DNA of 64,000 nucleotides from assembly GCF_001641125.1 (NCBI RefSeq), contig NZ_LWLP01000001.1, forward strand, positions 2,838,079 to 2,902,078, written 5' to 3'. The notes under the pieces are model-generated. The model searched no databases. It was given only the letters and a program-made list of their open reading frames with translations, and was not told the origin of the DNA. Below, in pieces: positions 15,535 through 27,001 of the stretch (the first letter of the stretch is position 1; each line of letters opens with the position of its first letter). This DNA comes from Arthrobacter sp. OY3WO11. GTDB taxonomy: Bacteria; Actinomycetota; Actinomycetes; Actinomycetales; Micrococcaceae. The position numbers and the translations under genes are program-made.

Positions 15535-18117
15535 TCACTTTCCTAAACTCCGCACCAGACGCGCGCCCTGCGCAAGTGAAAGCCCGGGAAGGTAGGCGCG
15601 GGTCAGCGCACGGCCAATGGCTGGCAGGTGCAGCGGGTCCTGGTAGAAGAGGTAGAGTGCCCGGTACTCCGGCTTGAACCTTGATTTGAACGCCGCCAGG
15701 GACCGGAAACCGTAGACAGGTTCGAGCGCGTGCCCCACCAGGTCCAGAATTTTCACCAGGTTCTCCGGCCCCGGCTGCCCATCCGCCCCGCCACCGGGGT
15801 TCCCGGCAGGACCGTGCCCCGCGGCCCCTGCCTGCCCCACGGGAACCCGTGCCAGCGGAGAACCGGACAGGGAGATGACCTCCACCGAGCCGCGCAGCTC
15901 CAGGACCGCGGAGGCGATCAGGAACTCCATCACCCCGGGAAAACCTTCGGCGCCACGGCGCATGACGTCCAGCGTCCGGCTGACCAGCCGCCCGCCGTCG
16001 TACACGGGAAGCCAGCTGGTCACGCCGTGGACGGTTCCGTCGCCGTCCACGGCGAGGCAGCACAGCACCTCCTCGTCCTCAAGCTCGTCCACACCGCCCA
16101 GGGTGAAGCCCATCTCGGGGACTGACTTTCCTGCTGCCCATTCTTCGGACACCTCGCTCAACCGTGACCGGAGCGCCGCCGGCAGCGAGTGGTACGGCCC
16201 CCACACGGCACGCACTCCCAGCTTGGCGGCCCGGTTCAGCGCTGTCCGGACGTTCTGCCATTCCTTTCCTTTGAACTCAAGCTCGCGGATCGGCAACCGC
16301 GTTTCCTGGGCAACGGCAACACGGGCGAACCCCTGTTCCTGCAGCGCCGGCCACAGTGTGGCATCGCACGAATACAGCGCCGGGATCAGCGCGTGGCTCC
16401 GGCAGTAGTCCAGGAACTCCCCGGTGACGCGCTGCTGGGCTTCCTTCGGTCCGAAGGCTCCGCCGAGGGTGAGGGCAACACTGCCGTGCTGCTGGAAGGC
16501 GACGGCACCCTTGCCGTCGGAGCTGAACCAATAGGTGTTGGGCTCCCACAGCGCCATCCACGAGAGCGGGCCGCCGCCCTGGCGCAGCAGCGACCGGGCC
16601 CTGTCCCTGTCCTCCACGCCGGAGTCCGTGCCATGGGCCTTGCCCAACAGCACCCACCACACTGCCGCCAGCGCGATGACCCAGAAAACCGGTCCGGAAT
16701 AGGCAAACAGTACAGACTCCAGGGCGTTGCGGTCAGCGAAAACTCCGCTGTAGTGCTGCGGGATGGGGATGGGGACGTACTGCCTGGCCAGCTCAGCCAG
16801 CAGTCCCAGCAACCCGCCGTCGCGCTCCAGCCCTCCTGACCAGAACCAGGCCATCGCGTAGGAGCCGGCCAGGGCAAGCCACGTTCCTCCCGCCACTGCC
16901 GCAAGCACCCGGCGGGCGGATGGCGTTGTCTGCACCCGGAACTGCCGCCGGTTCAGCCACAGGACCAGCGCCAGCAGCAGCGGCACCACTACAAGGGGAA
17001 GCACGTGGGCAAAGGCGGAGCCCACCGGCCCGGCATGGGGCACCTGGCTCCTCGAGGGCAACAGGGCGAAGAGGGCAAGGTAGACGGCGGCCAGCGCCGT
17101 AACGGCCAACTGGATGGCGATGGCGATGTTCAGGGCAAGGCGCCGGCCGCGGCGCATGCCGTCCGCACAGATCAGCAGCAGGGCTACCGGAACCACCGCC
17201 AAGGCCAGCCCGACGGGACCGGCAAAACCGGCCCGGCCCTCTTCCAGGCAGGAAGCGTCCACCGTCGCGCCGCAGTTGAACGCCAGCTGGCCAAGCGTCG
17301 GCAACGGATTCAGGACCACGTCGCGCAGCAGTGCCAGCGGACCCGTGGGCGCCCGGGCGATCCCGGTCAGGATCGGCCCCACGGCAAAGACGGCGACCGT
17401 GAGGGCCAGGAGGTTCCTGGTTTCGCGTCCCGTTGAACGGTGCCGGTGGAGCTGCCCCTGGTCCCCCTGGATCCACCACCCGGCCAGCAGCCCCAGCACG
17501 GCTCCCAGCAGTCCGATGACAGTCTCAGCGTGCCCCACGTACAGGACCAGCAGAAGCGAGACGGACAGCACGGCTGTCCGCAGCCGGCGCTGCCACAGGA
17601 CCGGCAGCCGCGCGCTTCCCGCCATGCCCGCCGTCAGCAGGGGGGCATACGGGCCCATCAGGACGTCGTCGGCCATCCGGTCCAGCCAACCGTCGCCCAC
17701 GTAGCCGGCAACCTGGGTCACCAGCAGGAACAGCGTGACGGCGGCGAACTGGCCGCCCAGCAGCAGCGCGATAGCGGCCCGCGTTCCCAGCCTGCGCTCG
17801 GCGGGACCCAGGAACACCACGATCATCAGCGCGGCCACCAGGTAGGCCAGCGGATTCGTGGCGAAGAAGAGGCTGGTAAAGAGGGACCACCAGTTTCCGT
17901 CCCGGAGAGCCGGCCCGCTGACACCCGCAAGACCCAACAGCTGTTCGGGCGGGCCTGCAGCGAAGCTGCCGGTCACTGCCCCCGCGGCCAGGAAAAGACC
18001 GAGCACCGAAAGCGTAAAGGGCGCCGACTTCAGGGCTGTTTTCCCGTCATGGAGGGCGGGCAGCACCACCGTGGACCACGCGAGGCGGGCAGTACGCACC
18101 TGCTTTTCCGCAGTCAC
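15535..18117 (-). CDS. MprF-like aminoacyl-lipid synthase with rhomboid-like membrane domain
   Basis: An 860-aa protein. Residues 1 to about 500 are a multi-pass membrane part of about 12 helices. Its first 230 residues resemble a rhomboid fold (DGNWWSLFTSLFFATNPLAYL, ERRLGTRAAIALLLGGQF, GHAETVIGLLGAVLGLLAG) but have no GxSG serine, so it would be proteolytically dead. Residues about 540-850 are the DUF2156/LPG-synthase C-terminal domain (FQQHGSVALTLGGAFGP, FDYC-like EFLDYCRSH, FPGVMEFLIASAVLELR, KSRFKPEYRALYLF). Such domains move an amino acid from aminoacyl-tRNA to phosphatidylglycerol or diacylglycerol. The GTG start overlaps the esterase stop (GTGA); a GTG 15 nt upstream is the alternative. 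The transferred amino acid is unknown. Confidence 0.85.
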   Translation of the reverse strand: MTAEKQVRTARLAWSTVVLPALHDGKTALKSAPFTLSVLGLFLAAGAVTGSFAAGPPEQLLGLAGVSGPALRDGNWWSLFTSLFFATNPLAYLVAALMIVVFLGPAERRLGTRAAIALLLGGQFAAVTLFLLVTQVAGYVGDGWLDRMADDVLMGPYAPLLTAGMAGSARLPVLWQRRLRTAVLSVSLLLVLYVGHAETVIGLLGAVLGLLAGWWIQGDQGQLHRHRSTGRETRNLLALTVAVFAVGPILTGIARAPTGPLALLRDVVLNPLPTLGQLAFNCGATVDASCLEEGRAGFAGPVGLALAVVPVALLLICADGMRRGRRLALNIAIAIQLAVTALAAVYLALFALLPSRSQVPHAGPVGSAFAHVLPLVVVPLLLALVLWLNRRQFRVQTTPSARRVLAAVAGGTWLALAGSYAMAWFWSGGLERDGGLLGLLAELARQYVPIPIPQHYSGVFADRNALESVLFAYSGPVFWVIALAAVWWVLLGKAHGTDSGVEDRDRARSLLRQGGGPLSWMALWEPNTYWFSSDGKGAVAFQQHGSVALTLGGAFGPKEAQQRVTGEFLDYCRSHALIPALYSCDATLWPALQEQGFARVAVAQETRLPIRELEFKGKEWQNVRTALNRAAKLGVRAVWGPYHSLPAALRSRLSEVSEEWAAGKSVPEMGFTLGGVDELEDEEVLCCLAVDGDGTVHGVTSWLPVYDGGRLVSRTLDVMRRGAEGFPGVMEFLIASAVLELRGSVEVISLSGSPLARVPVGQAGAAGHGPAGNPGGGADGQPGPENLVKILDLVGHALEPVYGFRSLAAFKSRFKPEYRALYLFYQDPLHLPAIGRALTRAYLPGLSLAQGARLVRSLGK

Positions 18118-19424
18118 CTCTCCAGCCCCCACCGCTCGGCCAGGAAGTCCAGTGCGTCGGCAATACGCTTCGAGGAGGTATCCCAGGAGTGACCAGTATG
18201 CTCCACTTCGTAGGCGCGCACCGTAAAGCCGGCGTCCTCCGCCGCCGCGGCCAGGGTGCGGAGGTACCCGACGAATTCGGGGTCGTCCTGCCCGGCGGTC
18301 AGGTACAGTCCGCTGCCTTCGAAGCGCTGCTCCTTCATGATGGCCAGGGGAGTCTGGCGGACGAAGGCCTCAGGGTCCCCCGGGAAGGACGCCTCGATGG
18401 TCTTGTGGCGTTCCTTGGCAATCGCGGGTTCCGCCTCCCCGGAGAAGGACAAAACCGAGGGAAAGAGGTCCGGATGCCTGGTTCCCAACTGCAGTGCGCA
18501 CGTGCCGCCGAAGGAGAACCCTCCGGCCGCCCACCTGCGGTGGTCTGTGTCGACGGCGAGCGTGGACTTTATCCAGTGCGGGACGTCCTGCGAAAGAAAG
18601 GTGTCCGCGCGTGCTATCCGGCTGTCCATGCACATGGTGTTGGCGGACTGGGATCCGTTGGGGTCGGGGACCACCACCACGGGGGCCACTCCCCCGTGTG
18701 AGGCGGCAAAGGCGTCCATGTGGGACTGCAGCGCGCCACCGGTCAGCCAGTCTGCCGGGCCGCCCGGCTGTCCCGCCACCAGCACCAGCACCGGGAGGGC
18801 GGGACGGTTCTGGGCAAAGTAGGCGGGAGGGAGGTAGATGTAGGCTTCCCTGGTGTCCATTCCGGAGTCGTCCCCCGGGATCACGGACCGGCGCAGCGCT
18901 CCCCCGGCCGGCATCTCCCCCTGCGCTGTCCACCCTTGGAGCGTGGCGCCGTCGGGCTCCCCAGGCTGACGCATCAGCTCCCGCTCCAGCGCGGGGACCC
19001 GCGCCAACGCCGTGCCGAAAAGATCGCTGACTGTGCGGTTGAGGCCATAGTAGGCATTGATCTGTACCGCAGAGAAAGCCGCAACCAGGAGGACTGCGGT
19101 GAGTCCGGTGCCGCGGCTCCGCCAACTGCCGCGGGGCACCCGCAGGACCAGGAGAATGAGCGCGGCGACGGCGGCCACTATCCAGAGCAGCACAGTGTCC
19201 GGGATGTTGGCGGGGAAGACCGAGAAGACGTTGATGAGGGCCCAGTGCACGGCGGCGACCAGTCCGAACGCTGCGGCTGCGCCTGCCAGGACCCGGAACA
19301 GCCAGGGGCGGGGGCGGATGCCGGAAGGGGCCACCAGGAGGTACACCGCCCCGGCGAGGCCCAGGATGAGGGAAACCCAATAGACCGGCCCGTCCACGAG
19401 CCGGACATCAAAGAGCCAGTCCAC
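18114..19424 (-). CDS. membrane-anchored esterase (antigen 85/EstD-like alpha/beta fold)
   Basis: A 436-aa protein with four N-terminal transmembrane helices (to about residue 125), then an extracytoplasmic alpha/beta hydrolase of the FrmB/antigen-85 esterase family. The nucleophile elbow is GGFSFGGTCALQL, the oxyanion region PVLVLVAGQPGGPADWL, and the C-terminal VEHTGHSWDT supplies the catalytic His. The GTG start follows the DUF2550 stop by 5 nt, and the stop overlaps the MprF-like gene (GTGA). In Corynebacterium an esterase encoded in the same operon as an aminoacyl-lipid synthase alters aminoacyl-lipid levels. The same pairing is inferred here: one enzyme adds, the other removes, the amino acid. 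Confidence 0.87.
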   Translation of the reverse strand: MDWLFDVRLVDGPVYWVSLILGLAGAVYLLVAPSGIRPRPWLFRVLAGAAAAFGLVAAVHWALINVFSVFPANIPDTVLLWIVAAVAALILLVLRVPRGSWRSRGTGLTAVLLVAAFSAVQINAYYGLNRTVSDLFGTALARVPALERELMRQPGEPDGATLQGWTAQGEMPAGGALRRSVIPGDDSGMDTREAYIYLPPAYFAQNRPALPVLVLVAGQPGGPADWLTGGALQSHMDAFAASHGGVAPVVVVPDPNGSQSANTMCMDSRIARADTFLSQDVPHWIKSTLAVDTDHRRWAAGGFSFGGTCALQLGTRHPDLFPSVLSFSGEAEPAIAKERHKTIEASFPGDPEAFVRQTPLAIMKEQRFEGSGLYLTAGQDDPEFVGYLRTLAAAAEDAGFTVRAYEVEHTGHSWDTSSKRIADALDFLAERWGLER

Positions 19425-19429
19425 GTCGG

Positions 19430-19861
19430 CTAGCGCCAGGTGCCCATGCCGATGACCGGACCGGCCTCCAGCCAGGACGAAAGGCCTGTGTAGGCGTCGA
19501 ACTTCATGGCGAGGCGCAGGTCCTTGCCTTCATACCGCAGTTCGACTATCACGACGTCGGGCTGGACCTTAACGGCCTCGGCCTCCGTGGGTTTGCGGCG
19601 GCCCACCAGTTCAAGGCTGTGGCGCTTGAACTTGTGTTTGGGCCGGACGCTGAGAGAGATCAGGCGGAACCACTCGAGGTCGTTGTCCTGATAACGACAA
19701 ACCCCCATCTGCCAGCTGTTTCCAGCCATGCAAATGGAGGCGTCCACCGTGCCGAGGGCACGCCGCAGGTTGAAGCGGCGTACCCCCGAAAGGCACAGTG
19801 CAAAGATCAGCAATCCAAAAACGATTGCCATGGCGATGAACGGAAGACTCGATGCGTCCAT
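19430..19861 (-). CDS. DUF2550 family membrane protein
   Basis: A 143-aa protein with one N-terminal transmembrane helix (about residues 6-26) and a basic/beta-rich cytosolic part (RRFNLRRALGTVDASICM, W-F-R-L-I, RRKPTEAEAV). DUF2550 proteins sit directly behind atpC in many actinobacteria, as here, but no function is known. I start at the ATG at 19861, 10 nt after the atpC stop, because a TAGCAT -10 box lies 7 nt before it. The upstream extension would run inside atpC. The esterase gene starts 5 nt after its stop, so both belong to one transcript. Confidence 0.88.
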   Translation of the reverse strand: MDASSLPFIAMAIVFGLLIFALCLSGVRRFNLRRALGTVDASICMAGNSWQMGVCRYQDNDLEWFRLISLSVRPKHKFKRHSLELVGRRKPTEAEAVKVQPDVVIVELRYEGKDLRLAMKFDAYTGLSSWLEAGPVIGMGTWR

Positions 19862-19868
19862 CAAGGTG

Positions 19869-19874
19869 ATGCTA
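19869..19874 (-). promoter_or_regulatory. -10 box overlapping the atpC stop codon
   Basis: TAGCAT (minus strand) begins with the TAG stop of atpC and ends 7 nt before the DUF2550 ATG. It may give the DUF2550-esterase-MprF genes their own leaderless promoter inside the atp operon. Inferred. Confidence 0.4.
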
Positions 19875-20156
19875 GCGGATCCCAGCGGTAGCCGAGCCGC
19901 CCAGCTGGGCGTTGTCAGCAACGATGACCACACGGTTGTTGTCCACGGAGAAGAACCCGCCGTCGACGACTACCGCGATTCGGTCTCCCGATACCGGCTG
20001 GATCGCCAGTTCACCCTCGGCCAGGATCGCCAGCAGGGGCGAGTGGCCGGGCAGGATTCCGATTTCACCATCGCTGGTGCGGGCCTTGACCATCTTGGCC
20101 GCTCCGGACCACACGAAGTGGTCCGCTGCGACAATCTCAACCTCAAGCTCAGCCAT
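19872..20156 (-). CDS. atpC: F1Fo ATP synthase epsilon subunit (short form)
   Basis: A 94-aa subunit consisting only of the N-terminal beta-sandwich that contacts gamma and the c-ring (VEIVAADHFVWSGAA, GEIGILPGHSPLLAIL, VDGGFFSVDNNRVVIVAD). The C-terminal two-helix hairpin, which inhibits ATP hydrolysis in E. coli (138 aa) and is partly kept in mycobacteria (about 121 aa), is missing. It ends after NAQLGGSATAGIR, so this is a natural short form, not a frameshift. The ATG follows the atpD stop by a single base. The larger open frame extending into atpD is not used. Confidence 0.95.
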   Translation of the reverse strand: MAELEVEIVAADHFVWSGAAKMVKARTSDGEIGILPGHSPLLAILAEGELAIQPVSGDRIAVVVDGGFFSVDNNRVVIVADNAQLGGSATAGIR

Positions 20157-20157
20157 A

Positions 20158-22586
<2,429 letters not shown>

Positions 22587-22611
22587 ACTTATCCTTTCCT
22601 AGCGTTCCGTA

Positions 22612-22652
22612 GGCCGGGTGTGCCGGGTCCTGGGGACCCGGCACACCCGGCC
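22612..22652 (-). other. perfect 19-bp RNA hairpin in the atpA-atpG gap
   Basis: Arms 22612-22630 and 22634-22652 are exact reverse complements (core GTGTGCCGGGTCC) with a 3-nt loop. There is no T-run behind it, and the operon continues with the atpG ribosome site, so it is not a classical terminator. In the mRNA it would stand between the atpA stop and atpG. Probable roles, by inference: protection of the atpA 3' end, a processing site, or partial attenuation. Confidence 0.9.
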
Positions 22653-22659
22653 GGTGGAA

Positions 22660-24297
22660 CTAGCGCTTCTGCTTGACGATCTTTTCCTGGTCAACCTGGC
22701 CCTCGTCGATGGCGGCATATTCCTCATGCCCCGCACCAACCAGGTGGTTGTCACCTTCGCCGAAGAAGCCCTTCTTGAAGTCGACGATTGCCGACTTAAG
22801 AGCTGCCGCGGTGTCATCGTCCAGCACGTTGGTCTGCGCCAGCGTGGTGAGGATCGAGGACTTGTGCGTCAGGTGCTCCAGGAACTCGGACTCGAAGCGG
22901 CTGATGTCCTCAACCGGAACGTCGTCCAGGTAGCCGTTCGTGCCGGCCCAGATGGAGACGACCTGGTTCTCGACCGGGAACGGTGAGTACTGGCCCTGCT
23001 TGAGCAGCTCCATGAGGCGGGCGCCACGGGTCAACTGCTGGCGGGATGCGGCGTCCAGGTCCGAGGCGAACATGGCGAATGCCTGCATGTCGCGGTACTG
23101 GGCGAGGTCCAGCTTCAACGTACCGGAGACCTTCTTCATGGACTTCACCTGTGCGGCGCCGCCCACGCGGGACACGGACACACCTACGTCAACAGCGGGG
23201 CGCTGGTTGGCGTTGAAGAGGTCCGACTGCAGGAAGATCTGGCCGTCGGTGATGGAGATGACGTTGGTCGGGATGTAGGCGGACACGTCGTTCGCCTTGG
23301 TCTCGATCAGCGGCAGGCCCGTCATGGAACCGGCACCCAGTTCGTCGGACAGCTTTGCACAACGCTCCAGCAGGCGGGAGTGCAGGTAGAACACGTCGCC
23401 CGGGTAGGCTTCGCGGCCCGGCGGGCGGCGGAGCAGCAGCGACACTGCACGGTAGGCCTCAGCCTGCTTGGAGAGGTCATCGAACACGATGAGGACGTGC
23501 TTGCCGCCGTACATCCAGTGCTGGCCGATGGCCGAACCGGCGTAGGGTGCCAGGTACTTGAAGCCTGCGGGGTCGGATGCCGGAGACGCCACGATGGTGG
23601 TGTACTCCAGTGCCCCGTTGTCCTCGAGGGTCTGGCGGATGGCGGCAATGGTGGACGCCTTCTGACCGATGGCCACGTAAATGCAGCGGACCTGCTTGGT
23701 CACATCGCCCGAAGCCCAGTTGGCCTTCTGGTTGATGATGGTGTCAATCGCAATGGCCGACTTGCCGGTCTGGCGGTCGCCAATGATGAGCTGGCGCTGG
23801 CCGCGGCCGATCGGGATCATGGCGTCAATGGCCTTGAGCCCGGTCTGCATCGGCTCGTGCACCGATTTGCGCTGGGTCACGCCGGGAGCCTGGAGCTCCA
23901 GTGCGCGGGTAGTTTCGGCCTTGATCTCGCCGAGGTCGTCGATCGGCATGCCCAGCGGGTCGACAACACGGCCAAGGAAGGCGTCGCCCACGGGAACGGA
24001 CAGAACCTGTCCGGTGCGGTGGACTTCCTGGCCTTCTTCGATGCCGGTGAAGTCGCCGAGGATGATGACGCCGATTTCGCGGACGTCGAGGTTCTGGGCC
24101 AGGCCCAGCGTGCCGTCCTCAAAGCGAAGCAGCTCGTTCGCCATGACCGAGGGAAGGCCCTCAACACGGGCGATGCCGTCACCAGCGGTAGATACGCGGC
24201 CGACCTCTACGCGTTCTGCGTTTCCGGGTTCGTAGGACGCCGCGAACTCGTTCAGCGCATTACGGACGTCGTCGGCGTTGATGGTCAATTCGGCCAT
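22660..24297 (-). CDS. atpA: F1Fo ATP synthase alpha subunit
   Basis: A 545-aa non-catalytic nucleotide-binding subunit of F1. Start is the ATG at 24297 ([15 protein letters not shown]), preceded by CAGGGACTGCAG; the frame remains open further upstream but without protein-like content. P-loop [11 protein letters not shown], the [18 protein letters not shown] segment with the arginine finger, and the C-terminal helical domain are all present. The tail after [19 protein letters not shown] is slightly extended, as usual in actinobacteria. It lies 79 nt after atpH. Confidence 0.98.
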   Translation of the reverse strand: MAELTINADDVRNALNEFAASYEPGNAERVEVGRVSTAGDGIARVEGLPSVMANELLRFEDGTLGLAQNLDVREIGVIILGDFTGIEEGQEVHRTGQVLSVPVGDAFLGRVVDPLGMPIDDLGEIKAETTRALELQAPGVTQRKSVHEPMQTGLKAIDAMIPIGRGQRQLIIGDRQTGKSAIAIDTIINQKANWASGDVTKQVRCIYVAIGQKASTIAAIRQTLEDNGALEYTTIVASPASDPAGFKYLAPYAGSAIGQHWMYGGKHVLIVFDDLSKQAEAYRAVSLLLRRPPGREAYPGDVFYLHSRLLERCAKLSDELGAGSMTGLPLIETKANDVSAYIPTNVISITDGQIFLQSDLFNANQRPAVDVGVSVSRVGGAAQVKSMKKVSGTLKLDLAQYRDMQAFAMFASDLDAASRQQLTRGARLMELLKQGQYSPFPVENQVVSIWAGTNGYLDDVPVEDISRFESEFLEHLTHKSSILTTLAQTNVLDDDTAAALKSAIVDFKKGFFGEGDNHLVGAGHEEYAAIDEGQVDQEKIVKQKR

Positions 24298-24376
24298 CTG
24301 CAGTCCCTGCTCTCCTGTTTTGTGATCACCGTTGCCGATGACCGGGGTTTCTATCAGTTTGTTTGTGCTTGTCCGG

Positions 24377-25204
24377 CTAGCCGGCCAGCTGGCGTTGCAG
24401 CTCGCCCAGCCTGGTGAGTACCGAAGCGTCGAGCACTTCGTCACCAACCTGGACGCGGATGCCGCCAATGAGTGCCGGATCAACGTTGAGGTTGATCTTC
24501 AGTTCCCGCCCGTACATGGCGTTCAAGCCCGCCTGAAGGCGTGCAAGCTGCGTCTGCGTCAGGGGACGGGTTACATTGACCGTTGCAATCCAGCGCTGCT
24601 GCCGCTTGGCCGCCAGCTCCGCGAAACGTTCCACCAGCCGGGTGGGCTTGATGCCGCGGGGCTGGGTAACGGCCTGCCGGATGAGGACTTTGGCTTCCTC
24701 ACTGGCGGCGGGCATCAGCTTTTCGGCAAATGCCGACTTGGCTGCAGCGCTGGCCTGTGTTTCGGACAGAGCACGTTGTACCTCGTGGTTGGAGGCAACA
24801 GCCTGGTTGAAGGAGAACAGATCGTTCTCCAGTTCTTCCAGGCCAGTGATTCCGGAGGCAGAAACGGCCGACTTGTTTTCGGCAACGGAAATGACCACCG
24901 TTGCGGCAAGAGTCTCGAGTGCATCGCCGATGTCACGGGCGGTTGCCCAGCGCAGGCTGGCCAGCCCGCTCGCGATATCTGCAGCATCAGCGGAGACTTT
25001 TCCGCCAACCAGCTGCCTGACCAGCGCCGACTTTTCGTCACCGTTGCGGGACGGGTCAGTCAGGGCGCGGCGCAAGCCAGCCGAGCTGTCCACCATTCCC
25101 AGAATTCCGAAGAGTTCCTTAGCCAGCTGCAGCGACGCCGTCGGAAGCTTGGCTTCCAACGCTGTCAGCGCTGTTGCCAGCGATTCGCTCGATACGCCTG
25201 CCAT
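24377..25204 (-). CDS. atpH: F1Fo ATP synthase delta subunit (long form)
   Basis: A 275-aa stator subunit linking the b stalk to the top of F1. The conserved C-terminal part ([43 protein letters not shown]) is typical OSCP/delta. The protein is about 100 residues longer than E. coli delta (177 aa) through an extended N-terminal helical region, a feature of actinobacterial ATP synthases but short of the b-delta fusion found in mycobacteria. ATG overlaps the atpF stop by one base (TAATG). Confidence 0.95.
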   Translation of the reverse strand: MAGVSSESLATALTALEAKLPTASLQLAKELFGILGMVDSSAGLRRALTDPSRNGDEKSALVRQLVGGKVSADAADIASGLASLRWATARDIGDALETLAATVVISVAENKSAVSASGITGLEELENDLFSFNQAVASNHEVQRALSETQASAAAKSAFAEKLMPAASEEAKVLIRQAVTQPRGIKPTRLVERFAELAAKRQQRWIATVNVTRPLTQTQLARLQAGLNAMYGRELKINLNVDPALIGGIRVQVGDEVLDASVLTRLGELQRQLAG

Positions 25205-25755
25205 TACTTAGCTGCACCTGCGTTCTGGGTCTCCAGATCTGCCAGGAAGCGGTCCACGACCCGAGCTGCACGCTCATCGTCGTTGAGCGATTCGCCGACG
25301 ATCCGGCCGGCCAGCGTGGTGGCCAGGGTGCCGACCTCGGAGCGCAGGGACACAACGGCCGCCTGGCGCTCGGATTCGATCTGTGCGTGCGCCTGGGCCG
25401 TGATGCGGGCAGACTCTGCAGCTGCCTTCTCCTTGAGATCCGCGAGGATCTGGGCACCTTCGGCGCGGGCTTCCTCACGGATGCGGTTGGCTTCGGTGCG
25501 GGCGTCGGTCAGCTGCTGCTTGTACTCTTCGAGTGCAGCAGAAGCCTCAGCCTGGGCCTTTTCAGCCTTTGCAATGCCGCCTTCAATGGCCTCGGCACGC
25601 TCGGCGAAGGTCTTTTCGAACATCGGGACAACGAACTTGACCACGATGAACATGAGGATGGCAAAGCCCACGAGGACAACGCCCATTTCCCAGATGTTGG
25701 GAACCAGGGGGTTGACTTCGCCCTCAGTGGCGGCTGAGATGATCAGCTGATTCAT
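25204..25755 (-). CDS. atpF: F1Fo ATP synthase b subunit
   Basis: A 183-aa peripheral stalk subunit: one N-terminal transmembrane helix (WEMGVVLVGFAILMFIVVKF region, about residues 22-42) followed by a long charged Ala/Glu/Arg-rich coiled coil (EAIEGGIAKAEKAQAEASAA onward) reaching up to delta. Start ATG with upstream GGACGGGTG. It ends in a TAATG junction with atpH. Confidence 0.96.
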   Translation of the reverse strand: MNQLIISAATEGEVNPLVPNIWEMGVVLVGFAILMFIVVKFVVPMFEKTFAERAEAIEGGIAKAEKAQAEASAALEEYKQQLTDARTEANRIREEARAEGAQILADLKEKAAAESARITAQAHAQIESERQAAVVSLRSEVGTLATTLAGRIVGESLNDDERAARVVDRFLADLETQNAGAAK

Positions 25756-25807
25756 ATTTCACCCGTCCTTTTCTACTCGGTTCTGTAAGTTCGCTTCGTT
25801 CTAAGGA

Positions 25808-26011
25808 CTAGAGAACGAAGGCGAAGACCAGGCCGAGGATGGCGAGGGCTTCGGTGAGCGCAAGGCCGAGGAATGCGATCGGCTGCAGGACGCGCTGTGC
25901 TTCCGGCTGGCGTGCAACGCCGTTGATGTAGGCAGCGAATACGAGGCCAACACCGATACCACCGCCGATTGCGGACAGACCGTAACCTACGAGGTTGAGA
26001 TTGCCTTCCAT
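25808..26011 (-). CDS. atpE: F1Fo ATP synthase c subunit
   Basis: A 67-aa proteolipid of two transmembrane helices around the polar loop ARQPEAQR. The ion-binding carboxylate is Glu in [13 protein letters not shown]. The first helix has the packing Gly motif [14 protein letters not shown] see no clear Na+-site signature, so proton coupling is assumed. Start is the ATG at 26011 ([11 protein letters not shown]) with an excellent ribosome site (GGAAGAAAA). An upstream extension of nine codons is ignored. Confidence 0.97.
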   Translation of the reverse strand: MEGNLNLVGYGLSAIGGGIGVGLVFAAYINGVARQPEAQRVLQPIAFLGLALTEALAILGLVFAFVL

Positions 26012-26119
26012 TTTTCTTCCTTTCAAGATGCCACCCATGTGGCAGGTTGTTTGGGTTGCTCTATCCCCGCGAGGGGAAGTCTTTGTGTGCCTTCCGGCGC
26101 GATGCCGTGCGGCGGGTGC

Positions 26120-26920
26120 CTAGTGGCTGTCGGCGTGCAGTGCGCCTTCGATGTAGATCGCGGTCAGCAGGGTAAAGACGTAGGCCTGCAGGACCATGAT
26201 CAGTGCTTCAAGCATGTACATGGCGATCGCGCCGCCGAGAACCAGGAGCGAGGATCCCTTGAGCAGGATGTTCTCCTGCATGACGAGGAATTCGATGCCG
26301 TAGCCTGCGATCATCACGATGAGGTGGCCTGCCAGCATGGTGGCGAACAGACGGAGGCTGTGGGTAACCGGCCGGACCAGGAAGTTGGAGATGATCTCGA
26401 TCGGGATCACGATCGGAAGGATGTACCAGGGAACACCTGAGGGTACGGTGGCCAGCTTGAAGTAACGGAGACCGTTCTTCTTGACGCCGATGGCGATCCA
26501 GGTGAAGTAGACGATGCCCGCCAGCACGTAGGCTCCGCCCACGTGTGAGAACGTGGGGAGCTGGAAGAACGGGATGGCGCCGTAGATGTTGTTTACCAGG
26601 ATGAAGAAGAAGAGGCTGAACAACAGCGGGACGTACTTTATGAAGTCTTTGCCGCCGATGATGTCCTTGGCGATTCCGTTGCGGACGAAGCCGTAGGCGG
26701 CCTCGCCGGCGAACTGGAGCTTGCCGGGTACCAGCTGCTGCTTGCGTGCAGCGAGCACGAAGAAGACGGCGATAAAGACGACAGAGAGGAGGACCAGCAG
26801 CATCTGCTTGGAGAATCCTTCTGCGGCACCCCACGGCAGGATTGCCGGCAAATGCATTTCGTTAATACCAGGAGGAGTGAACTCTCCTGAATCTTGGGCC
26901 GGGAGCGCAAGCGCGATCAA
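26120..26920 (-). CDS. atpB: F1Fo ATP synthase a subunit
   Basis: A 266-aa stator of the proton channel with six predicted helices. The essential Arg lies in PVTHSLRLFATMLAGHL; the C-terminal helix is VLQAYVFTLLTAIYIEGA. The start is a TTG at 26920 supported by AGAGGAAACG 5 nt upstream; the first ATG (residue 22) would remove the conserved N-terminus. It lies 81 nt behind the AtpZ-like gene. Confidence 0.96.
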   Translation of the reverse strand: MIALALPAQDSGEFTPPGINEMHLPAILPWGAAEGFSKQMLLVLLSVVFIAVFFVLAARKQQLVPGKLQFAGEAAYGFVRNGIAKDIIGGKDFIKYVPLLFSLFFFILVNNIYGAIPFFQLPTFSHVGGAYVLAGIVYFTWIAIGVKKNGLRYFKLATVPSGVPWYILPIVIPIEIISNFLVRPVTHSLRLFATMLAGHLIVMIAGYGIEFLVMQENILLKGSSLLVLGGAIAMYMLEALIMVLQAYVFTLLTAIYIEGALHADSH

Positions 26921-27001
26921 CGCGTTTCCTCTCTGCAGTGTCCATCATTGGGCGTTGGGCGGGGATCGGCAGCCTGATGGCCTGCTGTTCCCCCTGTGAA
27001 A

